DNA of 64,000 nucleotides from Candidatus Gastranaerophilales bacterium. Its GTDB lineage: Bacteria > Cyanobacteriota > Vampirovibrionia > Gastranaerophilales > Gastranaerophilaceae. The stretch spans positions 24,919 to 88,918 of the forward strand of contig CALUTJ010000009.1 of assembly GCA_944323685.1 (NCBI GenBank), given 5' to 3'. The position numbers were made by a program, and so were the translations under genes. The notes beneath the pieces were generated by a model that did no database searches, was not told where the DNA came from, and saw only the letters and a program-made list of their open reading frames with translations. Shown in pieces: positions 16,540 through 25,413 of the stretch. How positions within the stretch are numbered: the first letter of the stretch is position 1; each line of letters opens with the position of its first letter.

Positions 16540-18001
16540 CAGCAATACTACACACATAAAGCGTGAAGTACTGGTTAGACTTATTCATGCTTTTATAAAT
16601 CAAGAAATGGGCAATATAAGAGAACTGCCTTTTCAAATGCGTCCAAAAAACGGCGAAGCACCTTACAGATGCTGCATTTATAAAGAAAGAGCAATTCTTC
16701 GCCAGAGAGCAATTGCAGGGCTTGGCTTGAGTGTTGAAACAGATGATGAGATGACATCTTTAAATACTTATGCACAAAAAGCAATGGAAAGAACAGCGCC
16801 TGAAAAAGAGATTTTAACAGTTGTTGACGCCGCCTGCAAAGGCTGTGTGCCAAGTCGTGTTTATGTTACCGAACTATGTCAGGGCTGTGTCGCAAGACCG
16901 TGCGTTTCTACCTGCAAATTCGGCGCAATACAAATTAAAGACGGACGCTCTGTTATAGACGGCGACAAATGTAAAAACTGCGGTATGTGTATGCAGGTTT
17001 GCCCGTATAGCGCTATTGTAAAACTTAAAGTTCCGTGTGAAGATGCCTGCCCTGTCGGTGCAATCCACAAAAACGAGATGGGACACGCTGTTATAGACTT
17101 TGATAAATGTATTAGCTGCGGTGCCTGCGTAGGCGCATGTCCGTTTGCGGCCGTACATGAAAAAAGTCAGGTTATAGATATTTTAAAAGAAATGAAAGCC
17201 GGCAAAAAGGTTGTGGCAATGGTTGCACCGGCAATCGTCGGACAGCTGCCGGTTTCTGTAAACAAAATTGCTCAGGCACTGATTGAAGCAGGCTTTTCAG
17301 AAGTGTTTGAAGTCGCTCAGGGGGCTGACACTACAGCAAGAACGGAAGCCGAAGACTTTAAAGAAAGAATGGAGCGCGGCGACGAGTTTATGACAACATC
17401 GTGCTGTGCGGCTTATAACGAGCTTGTTGAAAAACATATACCCGAGCTTAAACCCTTCCGTTCAGAAACAAGAACGCCTATGTATTACACGGCAAAATTT
17501 GTCAAAGAACAGTATCCAGACTGCGTGACAGTTTTTGTGGGGCCGTGTGTTGCAAAGAGAAAAGAAGCCCAAAAAGAAGAATATACAGACTATGTAATGA
17601 ACTTTGAAGAAATGGGCGCTTTGTTTGTCGCTTTGAATATTGAAGTTGCAAACTGCGAGGATTACCACTTTGCAAATGAAGCCTCAAAAGAAGGCCGAAA
17701 CTTTGCAATAACAGGCGGGGTAGCAGAATCCGTTAAGGTTGCATTAAAAGACTTCCCTGAACTGTTCCCGACCTGCGTAAACGGTTTAAATCCAAAATCT
17801 GTTAAAGACCTTAAAAACTGGGCTAAAAAAGGACAGTGCAGCGAGGGTAACCTTGTTGAAGTTATGGCGTGCGAGGGCGGCTGCGTTGCAGGTTCTGCCT
17901 GCTTGAACAACAAACGTATCACAACCAAAAAAGTTCAGGCTTATGCAGGCGAAAGCAAATGCATAAACGATTTGCCGGAGATTGAACCTAAAACAAAATA
18001 A
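16532..18001 (+). CDS. [FeFe] hydrogenase, group B-type, catalytic
   Basis: A 489-residue hydrogenase. A family-specific N-terminal region of about 110 residues leads into a string of cysteine motifs for [4Fe-4S] clusters (CQGCVARPCVSTC, CKNCGMCMQVC, CEDACP, CISCGACVGAC). The H-cluster domain has TTSCCAAY with both the proton-shuttle and ligand Cys intact, GPCVAKRKEA, and EVMACEGGCVAGSAC. This pattern fits monomeric group B enzymes of fermenters, which dispose of electrons as hydrogen via ferredoxin. ATG 16532 is used; an in-frame TTG lies one codon earlier. It overlaps the small ferredoxin gene and ends the block, eight bases from a convergent gene. H-cluster maturases (hydE, hydF, hydG) are not in the window. 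Confidence 0.92.
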   Translation: MDNSNTTHIKREVLVRLIHAFINQEMGNIRELPFQMRPKNGEAPYRCCIYKERAILRQRAIAGLGLSVETDDEMTSLNTYAQKAMERTAPEKEILTVVDAACKGCVPSRVYVTELCQGCVARPCVSTCKFGAIQIKDGRSVIDGDKCKNCGMCMQVCPYSAIVKLKVPCEDACPVGAIHKNEMGHAVIDFDKCISCGACVGACPFAAVHEKSQVIDILKEMKAGKKVVAMVAPAIVGQLPVSVNKIAQALIEAGFSEVFEVAQGADTTARTEAEDFKERMERGDEFMTTSCCAAYNELVEKHIPELKPFRSETRTPMYYTAKFVKEQYPDCVTVFVGPCVAKRKEAQKEEYTDYVMNFEEMGALFVALNIEVANCEDYHFANEASKEGRNFAITGGVAESVKVALKDFPELFPTCVNGLNPKSVKDLKNWAKKGQCSEGNLVEVMACEGGCVAGSACLNNKRITTKKVQAYAGESKCINDLPEIEPKTK

Positions 18002-18008
18002 AATAAAT

Positions 18009-18575
18009 TCAGCTTAAAACATATGCTGTCAGAATATCGGCATACTTTTTGCAGAGTGCCTGTGCACCTGCTTTTGCCATTTCCGGACGGTGAGCTTTTT
18101 TTACAATCTCTAAAATATCAGGGCTTGAGTTGTATGCTGTATATTCCATAAACGCATACTGAGGTTCAACGGTTCTGAGGTAGTCTTTGTCAGTAACCAG
18201 TTGTTCTTCAGGCATTTCTGAAACTTTTTTAAGCAATTTGAATACTTTGTTAAATACATCAAAAGTTACCCGATTTATATCCAAAAGATTGTCGTTAACG
18301 GAATATACACGCATCTTATTGCCGTTATTAGGGTTGATGCACCATTCGTAACCTATTGTTATTGAGTTTTTATTATGTTTGTTCGGGTATGCTTTTAAAA
18401 TATGCTTAAACTCGTCAAGGTCGTTGCCGTTTTCATTTGTAAGTTCGCAATGAAAAGTTGTAACTCTGCCCCTTGGCAGGATATAGTCTTGATTTCCCAT
18501 CCTGACGGATTGAACTTTTTCTTGTTTGTGGGTGTAGGCACCGGGGTTTTTTATTCCTTGAAAGCTTATTTTCAT
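18009..18575 (-). CDS. Uncharacterised protein, 188 residues
   Basis: No family is recognised. The start MKISFQGIKNPGAY resembles the gene at 2071 in its opening. The product is soluble, mixed alpha/beta by composition, with motifs such as GRVTTFHCELTNENG and NSITIGYEWCINP. ATG 18575 with AAAGGA upstream is preferred to an earlier ATG at 18611. It converges on the hydrogenase gene with a seven-base gap and no terminator hairpin between them, so transcripts may overlap. Function unknown; neighbours do not suggest one. Confidence 0.72.
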   Translation of the reverse strand: MKISFQGIKNPGAYTHKQEKVQSVRMGNQDYILPRGRVTTFHCELTNENGNDLDEFKHILKAYPNKHNKNSITIGYEWCINPNNGNKMRVYSVNDNLLDINRVTFDVFNKVFKLLKKVSEMPEEQLVTDKDYLRTVEPQYAFMEYTAYNSSPDILEIVKKAHRPEMAKAGAQALCKKYADILTAYVLS

Positions 18576-18646
18576 ACAATTTTCCTTTTGAAAAGTAAAA
18601 AGCTTCAACAAAAATTTTTTTGCTACTATTTTAAGATAATTTAAAA

Positions 18647-19345
18647 TTAAGAAAATAACCCGAGCTGTGAGGATTTCTCCTGTTGCTCTTCAGCAAGGAT
18701 TTTTCTTAAAAACTTTGCCCTGTGCCATTTTGTTGTGCCGTATTGTTTTATTGCCGCAACATGTTCTTTTGTCAAATATCCTTTGTTGTGCTCCCAGCCG
18801 TATTGCGGGAATTTTTTTGACAGCTCAAGCATAAATCTGTCACGGCTTACTTTGGCAAGAATGCTTGCCGCCGCTATAGCCGCAGATTTTGAATCGCCTT
18901 TGATAACTGTTTTTTGAGCGTGCGCAAAGTTTTTTATAAGTTTGTTGCCGTCAACAAGTACAAGGCAGTCTTCACTTTTAATATGCTTTATAACCTCGCA
19001 GCAGGATTTGTTCATGCATGCAAGCGATGTATTTAAAATATTCTTTTTGTCTATGTCTTCAACGCTGCCCTGCACAATTGAATAAATGCAATTGTCTTTG
19101 ATTATGTCAAAGAGTTCTTCTCTGTGTTTTTCCGACAACTGTTTTGAGTCATTTAACAGAGAAAGTTTTTTTTGCAGTTTTTCATCGATGTGTTTAAAAC
19201 ATACCGCAGCGGCAAAAACGGGGCCTGCGCCGGGGCCGCGTCCCGCTTCATCCGTTCCTGTTATATAATCGCAGCCCGAGGAGTTCATTTGGCTTTTATC
19301 AAACTCAAAAAGTTCATGAATCTTGGTTTTCAATTTTGTCGTCAT
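18647..19345 (-). CDS. rnhB: Ribonuclease HII
   Basis: A 232-residue RNase HII. The active-site strand YITGTDEAGRGPGAGP carries Asp32 and Glu33, and LVDGNKL and DSKSAAIAAASILAKVSRD hold further family residues. It nicks the RNA strand of RNA-DNA hybrids and removes single ribonucleotides from DNA. ATG 19345 follows an in-frame TTG; it overlaps the end of the rbgA gene by 32 bases, so the pair is an operon in the order rbgA-rnhB. The same pairing (ylqF-rnhB) is common in Firmicutes and other bacteria, which supports both calls. Confidence 0.95.
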   Translation of the reverse strand: MTTKLKTKIHELFEFDKSQMNSSGCDYITGTDEAGRGPGAGPVFAAAVCFKHIDEKLQKKLSLLNDSKQLSEKHREELFDIIKDNCIYSIVQGSVEDIDKKNILNTSLACMNKSCCEVIKHIKSEDCLVLVDGNKLIKNFAHAQKTVIKGDSKSAAIAAASILAKVSRDRFMLELSKKFPQYGWEHNKGYLTKEHVAAIKQYGTTKWHRAKFLRKILAEEQQEKSSQLGLFS

Positions 19346-20168
19346 CAAGTATAAATTTCCCTATTCTTCCCGCTCTGAAATCAGTCAGTACCATTACGGC
19401 AGTCCTGACGGTATCGGGTTGAGAGTTTTTTACTATCCAGTTTCTGCTTAAAGCAATTGCTTCTAGCGAAAAATCTTCATCAATGTTGTAGTAATCTTTA
19501 ACAGCCTGCGGGTATTTTGTTTTTAAAATTTCCAGAAGCTCACGCGCCACCTCTTCATTTTCGTATGCGTTTTCACTTACTGAATTAACCATTGCAAGCT
19601 TGCCTGCCTTAAACTGATCCTCCTGTTTAAGCGGTATAATCCCCGGAGTGTCCAATAAATCGATTTTAGGGTTAACTCTGACCCACTGCTGCTGTCTTGT
19701 CACACCTGCTTTTGCCCCGACTTTTGTTTTTCCTTTTTTAATGAGTTTGTTGATAATGCTTGATTTGCCGACATTTGGCATACCGACTACAACAACCCTT
19801 GCCGGTCGTGGCAAAAGCCCTTTTGCTACCAGTTTATCAATTTTGGGTTTTGCTAATTCTATAACTTTATTTACTATAATCGAAATATCGTTGTTTTTTG
19901 AGACACAGGATGCAATAACAGGAAATCCTGTTTGTTTTTTGTAAAAATCAATCCAGTTTTTCAGCTTTGTTTCGTCGGCAAGATCCGCTTTGTTCAAAAC
20001 AATAAGACGGGGTTTTTCACCCAGAAGTTTTTTTATATCCGGATATACTGAGCTTTCCGGTATACGGGCATCCAAAACCTCAATAACAACATCAACAAGA
20101 TTGACAAGTTCTTTTAGCTTTTTTTCCGCTTTAGCAATATGTCCGGGGTACCAGTGAATGTGTGCCAT
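19314..20168 (-). CDS. rbgA: Ribosome biogenesis GTPase YlqF/RbgA
   Basis: A circularly permuted GTPase of 284 residues. The G4 motif NKADL and G5-like SCVS come first, then the P-loop GMPNVGKSSI (G1), and DTPGI (G3). The N-terminal MAHIHWYPGHIAKA is the family hallmark. The C-terminal domain (about 180-284) binds the ribosome. RbgA acts late in assembly of the large ribosomal subunit. ATG 20168 has AAGGA upstream, and a TATAAT-like box lies about 20 bases before it. Downstream it overlaps rnhB. Confidence 0.95.
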   Translation of the reverse strand: MAHIHWYPGHIAKAEKKLKELVNLVDVVIEVLDARIPESSVYPDIKKLLGEKPRLIVLNKADLADETKLKNWIDFYKKQTGFPVIASCVSKNNDISIIVNKVIELAKPKIDKLVAKGLLPRPARVVVVGMPNVGKSSIINKLIKKGKTKVGAKAGVTRQQQWVRVNPKIDLLDTPGIIPLKQEDQFKAGKLAMVNSVSENAYENEEVARELLEILKTKYPQAVKDYYNIDEDFSLEAIALSRNWIVKNSQPDTVRTAVMVLTDFRAGRIGKFILDDDKIENQDS

Positions 20169-20246
20169 AAAATATCCTTGGTCATTATATCAGTTGAAAT
20201 TATAGCCTAAAACTATATTAAGAACTGTAAAAACAGAGCAGGCGAG

Positions 20247-21146
20247 TTATTTTTTTGTGTAGAAAACTTTACAGAGATTAGTATCAAGCATTGCGTCAAT
20301 CCCTATTGGAAATGTCTGCTTGTCTTTGCAATGACCGAATTTTAAACCTCCTGTTACAGGGATTTTGAGGCTTTGTGCAAGGTCGTTAAAAAAGCTGTCA
20401 AAATAATTTTCGTTGTCGATTCCGCTAAAATCTCCGAGCACTATGCCTGCCAGATTATTTTTAAATTGCGGAATATTCAAAAGCTGGGTAAACATTTTGT
20501 CTATTTTGTAAACCGGCTCATTTATGTCTTCTGTTACAAATATAAATTTTTCATCGGGTATAAAGTTTTGTCCGCAAAGAGATTGAATTGTGGATAAATT
20601 CCCGCCCCACAATAGGCCCGATGTTACTCCTTTGTAATAGATTTTTGGGGCATCAATTTTTATCTCGTCATTTGTCTGCGTAAGCGTGTTAAAAAACGAT
20701 TGTTCCGTATATTCAGACGCTGCTTCGCCGAAATCCGAATAAGCCATCGGTGCATTAAAGGTCACAAGCCCTGTTTTTTTATAAATCATAAGCATAAGCG
20801 CCGTAATGTCAGAGTAACCGCAAAATATTTTAGGGTGCTGCTTTATGGAAATATAATCTATTTTGTCCAGCAGTCTTATTGCTCCGTATCCGCCTCTTGC
20901 CGCAATTATTGCGTCAATTGTATCGTCTTTAAAAAAGTCATTGAGTATTTTTGCACGCGTATTGTCATCACCGCAAAGGTAATTTTTTCTGTCTTGCGCG
21001 TTAGGCGAAACAACAACATTAAAACCTTTGTTTTCAAAGTACTGCTTAGATTTTTGCAGTCTTTCAAAATCTTTTATGTCGCCGGATACACACAAAATGC
21101 CAATGGTGTCACCTTTTTTTAATTTTGGAGGAAAAATTTTTTGCAT
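20247..21146 (-). CDS. LD-carboxypeptidase, S66 family
   Basis: A full-length (299 residues) S66 serine peptidase. Features are IIAARGGYGAIRLLD, the nucleophile motif FCGYSDITA (Ser112), FVTEDINEPVYKIDRM-like segment with the catalytic Glu, and the C-terminal GLKFGHCKD with the His. LdcA enzymes trim the terminal D-Ala from murein tetrapeptides during wall recycling; MccF relatives cleave microcin C. With wall-turnover enzymes elsewhere in the window the LdcA role is preferred. No signal peptide is seen, consistent with a cytosolic recycling enzyme. It is divergent from dnaX, with 77 bases between the start codons. Confidence 0.9.
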   Translation of the reverse strand: MQKIFPPKLKKGDTIGILCVSGDIKDFERLQKSKQYFENKGFNVVVSPNAQDRKNYLCGDDNTRAKILNDFFKDDTIDAIIAARGGYGAIRLLDKIDYISIKQHPKIFCGYSDITALMLMIYKKTGLVTFNAPMAYSDFGEAASEYTEQSFFNTLTQTNDEIKIDAPKIYYKGVTSGLLWGGNLSTIQSLCGQNFIPDEKFIFVTEDINEPVYKIDKMFTQLLNIPQFKNNLAGIVLGDFSGIDNENYFDSFFNDLAQSLKIPVTGGLKFGHCKDKQTFPIGIDAMLDTNLCKVFYTKK

Positions 21147-21223
21147 GAGTGTGATTTTATTTTTTGTGTCGTTTCTCGTATAATTTAATTATAAATATTT
21201 GTAAGACTTGGAGCAAGAAAATT

Positions 21224-23191
21224 TTGAGTGAAAGATATCTGCCTTTATACAGAAAATACCGTCCGCAAACATTTAAAGATTTAATAGGACAGGAAAATAT
21301 AGTTAAGGCTCTGACAAACGCAATCAACCTTAATAAAATTTCCCATGCGTATTTGCTTTGCGGCCCGAGAGGCACCGGTAAAACTACAACGGCAAGAATT
21401 ATCGCAAAATCACTAAACTGTGCAAAAGGCCCGACTCTGGAACCCTGCGGAGAATGCCCAAGCTGCAAGGATATTGCAAACTCGACTCCTATAGACGTTA
21501 TAGAAATAGATGCCGCGTCTAACCGAAAAGTTGAAGACGCAAGAAATATACTCGAAAAAATTCAGTTTGTTCCAGTAAACGGCAGATACAAAATATATAT
21601 TATAGACGAAGTTCATATGCTTACGACAGAGGCTTTTAATACTCTGTTAAAGACTCTTGAAGAACCCCCTGAAAACGTAATTTTTATCCTTGCAACAACG
21701 GAACCGCACAAAGTGCTTGATACAATAATCTCTCGCTGTCAGCGTTTTGATTTTCGAAGGATTACAACAGAAGACATCGTTGCAAGGTTAAAGTACATAT
21801 CAGAGCAGGAAAATATAAAAATAACGGATGAAGCTTTATTTACTATAGCAAGAAGTTCTGCCGGCGGTATGAGAGATTCTCTCGCACTTTTAGACCAGAT
21901 AAGCGTACTTGATGCTGACAAAGAAATCACTCCAGATGATGTTAACGAGATGCTCGGGCGTTTGTCTTTTGAAACTCTTTTTGACTTAAGCAGTGCAATA
22001 ACAGATTCTGACACGCAAAAGGCAATTACTCTTTTGGATTCAGTTTATAACAAAGGCAACGAACCTTTCCAGATTATCACAAACCTTATTCAGTATTTCA
22101 GAAATCTTCTGGTTGTAAAAAACTGTTCCGATCGAAAAATTGCGGCAGAATTGACCCAGTTGAGCGAAGCACATATACTCAGCTTGAAAGAGCAATCGCA
22201 AAATCTGGAGCCGGAACAAATTTTGTATATTATAGAGCGGCTTTCTTTTTATTCAAAAGAAATCAAAGATACGACAAACAGATATCTCTGGCTGGAGCTT
22301 TGCGTGATAGAGCTTTCTTCTAATGTTAAGTTTTCGTCTTATTCTCAGCTTTTAGAGAGGATAGAACGCCTTGAAGCGGGCATACAAGATAGTAGCGTCC
22401 CGCCGGTTTTTGCACGTGCCAAACAACCGGAGCAGGTATATTTTCAAACGGCGGCCCCTGCTGTTGTTAAAGAAACCGTAGCGCAGACTTCCGTACAAAA
22501 TACGGAAAAAGAACTGTCAGCCGGACAGGAAGAAACTATTGAACACAACTGTGTGCAAGAAATACAATCCGGTGAAAATCCTGAACCGGTTAAACGGGAA
22601 GAGCCTTCTCAATCCCAACAGTCGGCTCCTTCACAGCATACAGGCACGGATATGGCGGCTGTATGGTCGGGAATTCTGCAAAATATTACGAGTATTCCCT
22701 CAAGAATGTTTTTCTACAATCTTTCACGTCCTCTGGAACTTACTTCAGAGGGGATTACAATTGCCTTCGGCAAAGAAATTTTTGTAAAACAGGCACAGGA
22801 CAACAGCAAAAATGCACCGCTTAAAAAAGCTGCAATGGCTTATTTTGGTGTAGAGGATATCAATATCCACATAAAACTTGTTGACGAAAAAGAGCTTGCT
22901 CAAGCTGCTGCCGCAAAACCCGTTATAAATAAACTGGAAAGAAAACCCGCAGCTCCTGTTTTAAACAATGAATCCTTCTCTGAAAAAGAAGAAGAGGAAG
23001 AAAGCATTGCACTCATAAAAAAAGAGCATCCTCAAGCAGCGGAAGAAACTGTTCACACCATGGCAGAATCTTATCAGCCTGATTTAGAAAACAGCACCGG
23101 GGATTCCGGAAAAAAAAATGATGTGCCGATAAATATCTCAGACCGCTCAAGAATGGTTATGGAACTTTTTAACGGAAAGTTTATCGATTAA
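21224..23191 (+). CDS. dnaX: DNA polymerase III subunit gamma/tau
   Basis: A 655-residue clamp-loader ATPase. It starts SERYLPLYRKYRPQTF as DnaX proteins do, with P-loop GPRGTGKTT, a zinc-binding C-x8-CxxCxxC block, DEVH (Walker B), and sensor motif SRCQRF. Residues about 380-520 are low-complexity, and the last 100 hold the tau-like tail. I place the start at TTG 21224 (GGAG upstream) because earlier in-frame codons lack family similarity. A run of nine A residues at 23110-23118, near the 3' end, could allow slippage but would remove only about 30 residues. It drives processive replication by loading sliding clamps. Confidence 0.95.
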   Translation: MSERYLPLYRKYRPQTFKDLIGQENIVKALTNAINLNKISHAYLLCGPRGTGKTTTARIIAKSLNCAKGPTLEPCGECPSCKDIANSTPIDVIEIDAASNRKVEDARNILEKIQFVPVNGRYKIYIIDEVHMLTTEAFNTLLKTLEEPPENVIFILATTEPHKVLDTIISRCQRFDFRRITTEDIVARLKYISEQENIKITDEALFTIARSSAGGMRDSLALLDQISVLDADKEITPDDVNEMLGRLSFETLFDLSSAITDSDTQKAITLLDSVYNKGNEPFQIITNLIQYFRNLLVVKNCSDRKIAAELTQLSEAHILSLKEQSQNLEPEQILYIIERLSFYSKEIKDTTNRYLWLELCVIELSSNVKFSSYSQLLERIERLEAGIQDSSVPPVFARAKQPEQVYFQTAAPAVVKETVAQTSVQNTEKELSAGQEETIEHNCVQEIQSGENPEPVKREEPSQSQQSAPSQHTGTDMAAVWSGILQNITSIPSRMFFYNLSRPLELTSEGITIAFGKEIFVKQAQDNSKNAPLKKAAMAYFGVEDINIHIKLVDEKELAQAAAAKPVINKLERKPAAPVLNNESFSEKEEEEESIALIKKEHPQAAEETVHTMAESYQPDLENSTGDSGKKNDVPINISDRSRMVMELFNGKFID

Positions 23192-23275
23192 TTTTACAAA
23201 AAGTTTAACATTGATTGTTTTAACAATGTTTCTTAATTATAATAAGCTCAATGCAATAGACTCAATGAGGATAGT

Positions 23276-25381
23276 ATGAGTTTTAAAGTTGAGTATGTAA
23301 ATAAATTAAAGGTCTTTTTTACAGTTTGTGTTATAGTTCTGCTGTTTGTTTTTGCGCAATTTTTGAAAGGGGCTTTTGCCGTTGTCGAAGACAAACTTGT
23401 TGATTTACGCAGCAGGTTAACACTCGACGGCGGACTTTTTTCACAAAGATATAAAAGCGCCGACAGCAATATTGTCATTGTTTCAATAAACGATTTGACC
23501 CAGTATGAGGCGGCTAATTCGCCGGAGTTGAATTTGAGAAAATGGCCGTGGTCGCGTGAGGTGTGGGCTAAGGTTATAAATTTTCTGGAAAAACAGAATC
23601 CCAAAGTCCTTGTTGTGGATTTGAATTTTTCAAACTATGAAGATTTATCGCGAAATTATGCGTCTGCTGATATGCGGCTTGCAGATACTCTGGGGTATTA
23701 CAAAAATATAGTGCTTGCAACAGCTTTAAGAACGCAGGTCGGGGACGATGAAAAATATGACGCTTCAAAAATTCTTGATAATTTTGAAAACCCTTATTCC
23801 CCCTCCAGTGATGCTTTGAGTATGCATATTTATGATGAAAATTTAGATTCCAATATAACTTATTATTCACATACACCTATACCGGATATTTTTACAAACA
23901 GCACAACAATGGCCGTGACTAATCTTGTTACCGATAAAAATAATAAAGACGAAAATGTCAGATACTCTCAGCCTGTATACAGATTAATTAAAGGCAACAA
24001 GGAGTTTTATATTCCTTCTCTTGCACTTGCTACAATGATGAAATACAACGGCATTGATCCTCTGACAGAGGAAATTGTTATAAAAGATAACGTACTTCGA
24101 ACCGCGAAAAATTCAATACGTCTGGATTCAAAAGGCAGAGCTTTAATAAACTGGCACAAAGATGTAAATGCTTATACGGATATTCCGATAAATGCTGTGT
24201 TGTTAAGTATGGTCAGAGGCGTTAATTATTTTGAATACGACAACAAGAAAATCCCGCTTGATTTCTTTAAAGATAAAATAGTAATCATTGCGCAGACTCA
24301 ATCTGCTACGGAAACTCATAATACACCTGTTGCTAAAGATATGCCCGATGCGCAGATAAAAGCTACGATTATTGATAACTATATAAACGATGCAAATACA
24401 CAAACAGATTTGCGCAAAAATTTTGTAAAACATCTTAACCCTGTTAAAGGTGCTATAATTACGGCGGCATTTTGTATGGCAATAATTATAGCAATGCTGG
24501 TTGCAACAAACCTGCCTCTTGCTTTTATAAACGGTGTATTACTGATATGTACATATGTTTTATTTGGCGTGTTTGTTTTTGCTTACCCGCACTTGAGGCT
24601 GCTTATTGATATGGCAGAACCCCTGTACTGGATAATTGCAATATTTATGCTGGCTTTCGGGTTAAAAGCACATTATGAACTTAAAAGAAAACGGAAAATT
24701 GAACGTATTTTCGGCAATCTTGTTTCTGAAAAAGTTCTTAAACAGCTTGTTAACAAACCTCACAGACTCAATCTTAAGTCTACGGTACAAAAAGTTACTG
24801 TTATGTCATGTAATATCTATAACGATATACAAATTTCAAAAGCACTTCCACCTGAAAAATATGTCGAATTAATTAATAAAATATTTAATTCCATTGAAAA
24901 AATAATCTTTAAATACAACGGTACAATCAACCGCTTTGTCGGAAATTCCGTGCAGGTGTACTGGGGCTACCCCATACACTCCCGCAAAGACAGCGAAAAT
25001 GCTCTGCGTGCTGCTATAGAAATTCAACAAAAAATTGATGAAATAAATACAAGCGTAAGCAATATAAATTTTGAAGAATATGATGAACAAACTTTTGACG
25101 GAAGGAATAAATATTCCGTTGATGTAAAAATCGCAATCAATACAGGCGATGCGCTTGTCGGGCAGATAGGTTCTTCTAATATGTCAGATTTTACCGTTAT
25201 GGGAGAAACCGTCGATATTGTTGAAAGAATCAAAGATATTTGTCTTGAATTTAATAAGGACATAATTGTCACGGAAAATACACTGAACAATATTGACGAA
25301 AAAATACCGGCAGAGTATATCGGTTCAATAAGAGTTAAAAACTCCTCGGACAAGGTTAAAATTTTTGAAATAAGATTATAA
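23276..25381 (+). CDS. CHASE2 class III nucleotidyl cyclase with altered catalytic site
   Basis: Domains: an N-terminal membrane segment (about 10-32), an extracytoplasmic CHASE2 sensor (about 40-370), three membrane helices (about 390-465), and a class III cyclase domain (about 500-695). The two aspartates that bind catalytic metals in this family are both Asn here: CNI (Asn513, normally DI) and VGNS (Asn557, normally GD), separated by the canonical 44 residues. The transition-state Asn is Asp647 (GETVD), while the matching Arg651 is kept. So the fold is intact but cAMP or cGMP synthesis is doubtful; it may be a regulatory pseudo-enzyme. It follows dnaX after 84 bp and may have its own promoter. 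Confidence 0.9.
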   Translation: MSFKVEYVNKLKVFFTVCVIVLLFVFAQFLKGAFAVVEDKLVDLRSRLTLDGGLFSQRYKSADSNIVIVSINDLTQYEAANSPELNLRKWPWSREVWAKVINFLEKQNPKVLVVDLNFSNYEDLSRNYASADMRLADTLGYYKNIVLATALRTQVGDDEKYDASKILDNFENPYSPSSDALSMHIYDENLDSNITYYSHTPIPDIFTNSTTMAVTNLVTDKNNKDENVRYSQPVYRLIKGNKEFYIPSLALATMMKYNGIDPLTEEIVIKDNVLRTAKNSIRLDSKGRALINWHKDVNAYTDIPINAVLLSMVRGVNYFEYDNKKIPLDFFKDKIVIIAQTQSATETHNTPVAKDMPDAQIKATIIDNYINDANTQTDLRKNFVKHLNPVKGAIITAAFCMAIIIAMLVATNLPLAFINGVLLICTYVLFGVFVFAYPHLRLLIDMAEPLYWIIAIFMLAFGLKAHYELKRKRKIERIFGNLVSEKVLKQLVNKPHRLNLKSTVQKVTVMSCNIYNDIQISKALPPEKYVELINKIFNSIEKIIFKYNGTINRFVGNSVQVYWGYPIHSRKDSENALRAAIEIQQKIDEINTSVSNINFEEYDEQTFDGRNKYSVDVKIAINTGDALVGQIGSSNMSDFTVMGETVDIVERIKDICLEFNKDIIVTENTLNNIDEKIPAEYIGSIRVKNSSDKVKIFEIRL

Positions 25382-25413
25382 ATTAAGCCCGATTATAAAA
25401 TGTGTGCGTTGAG

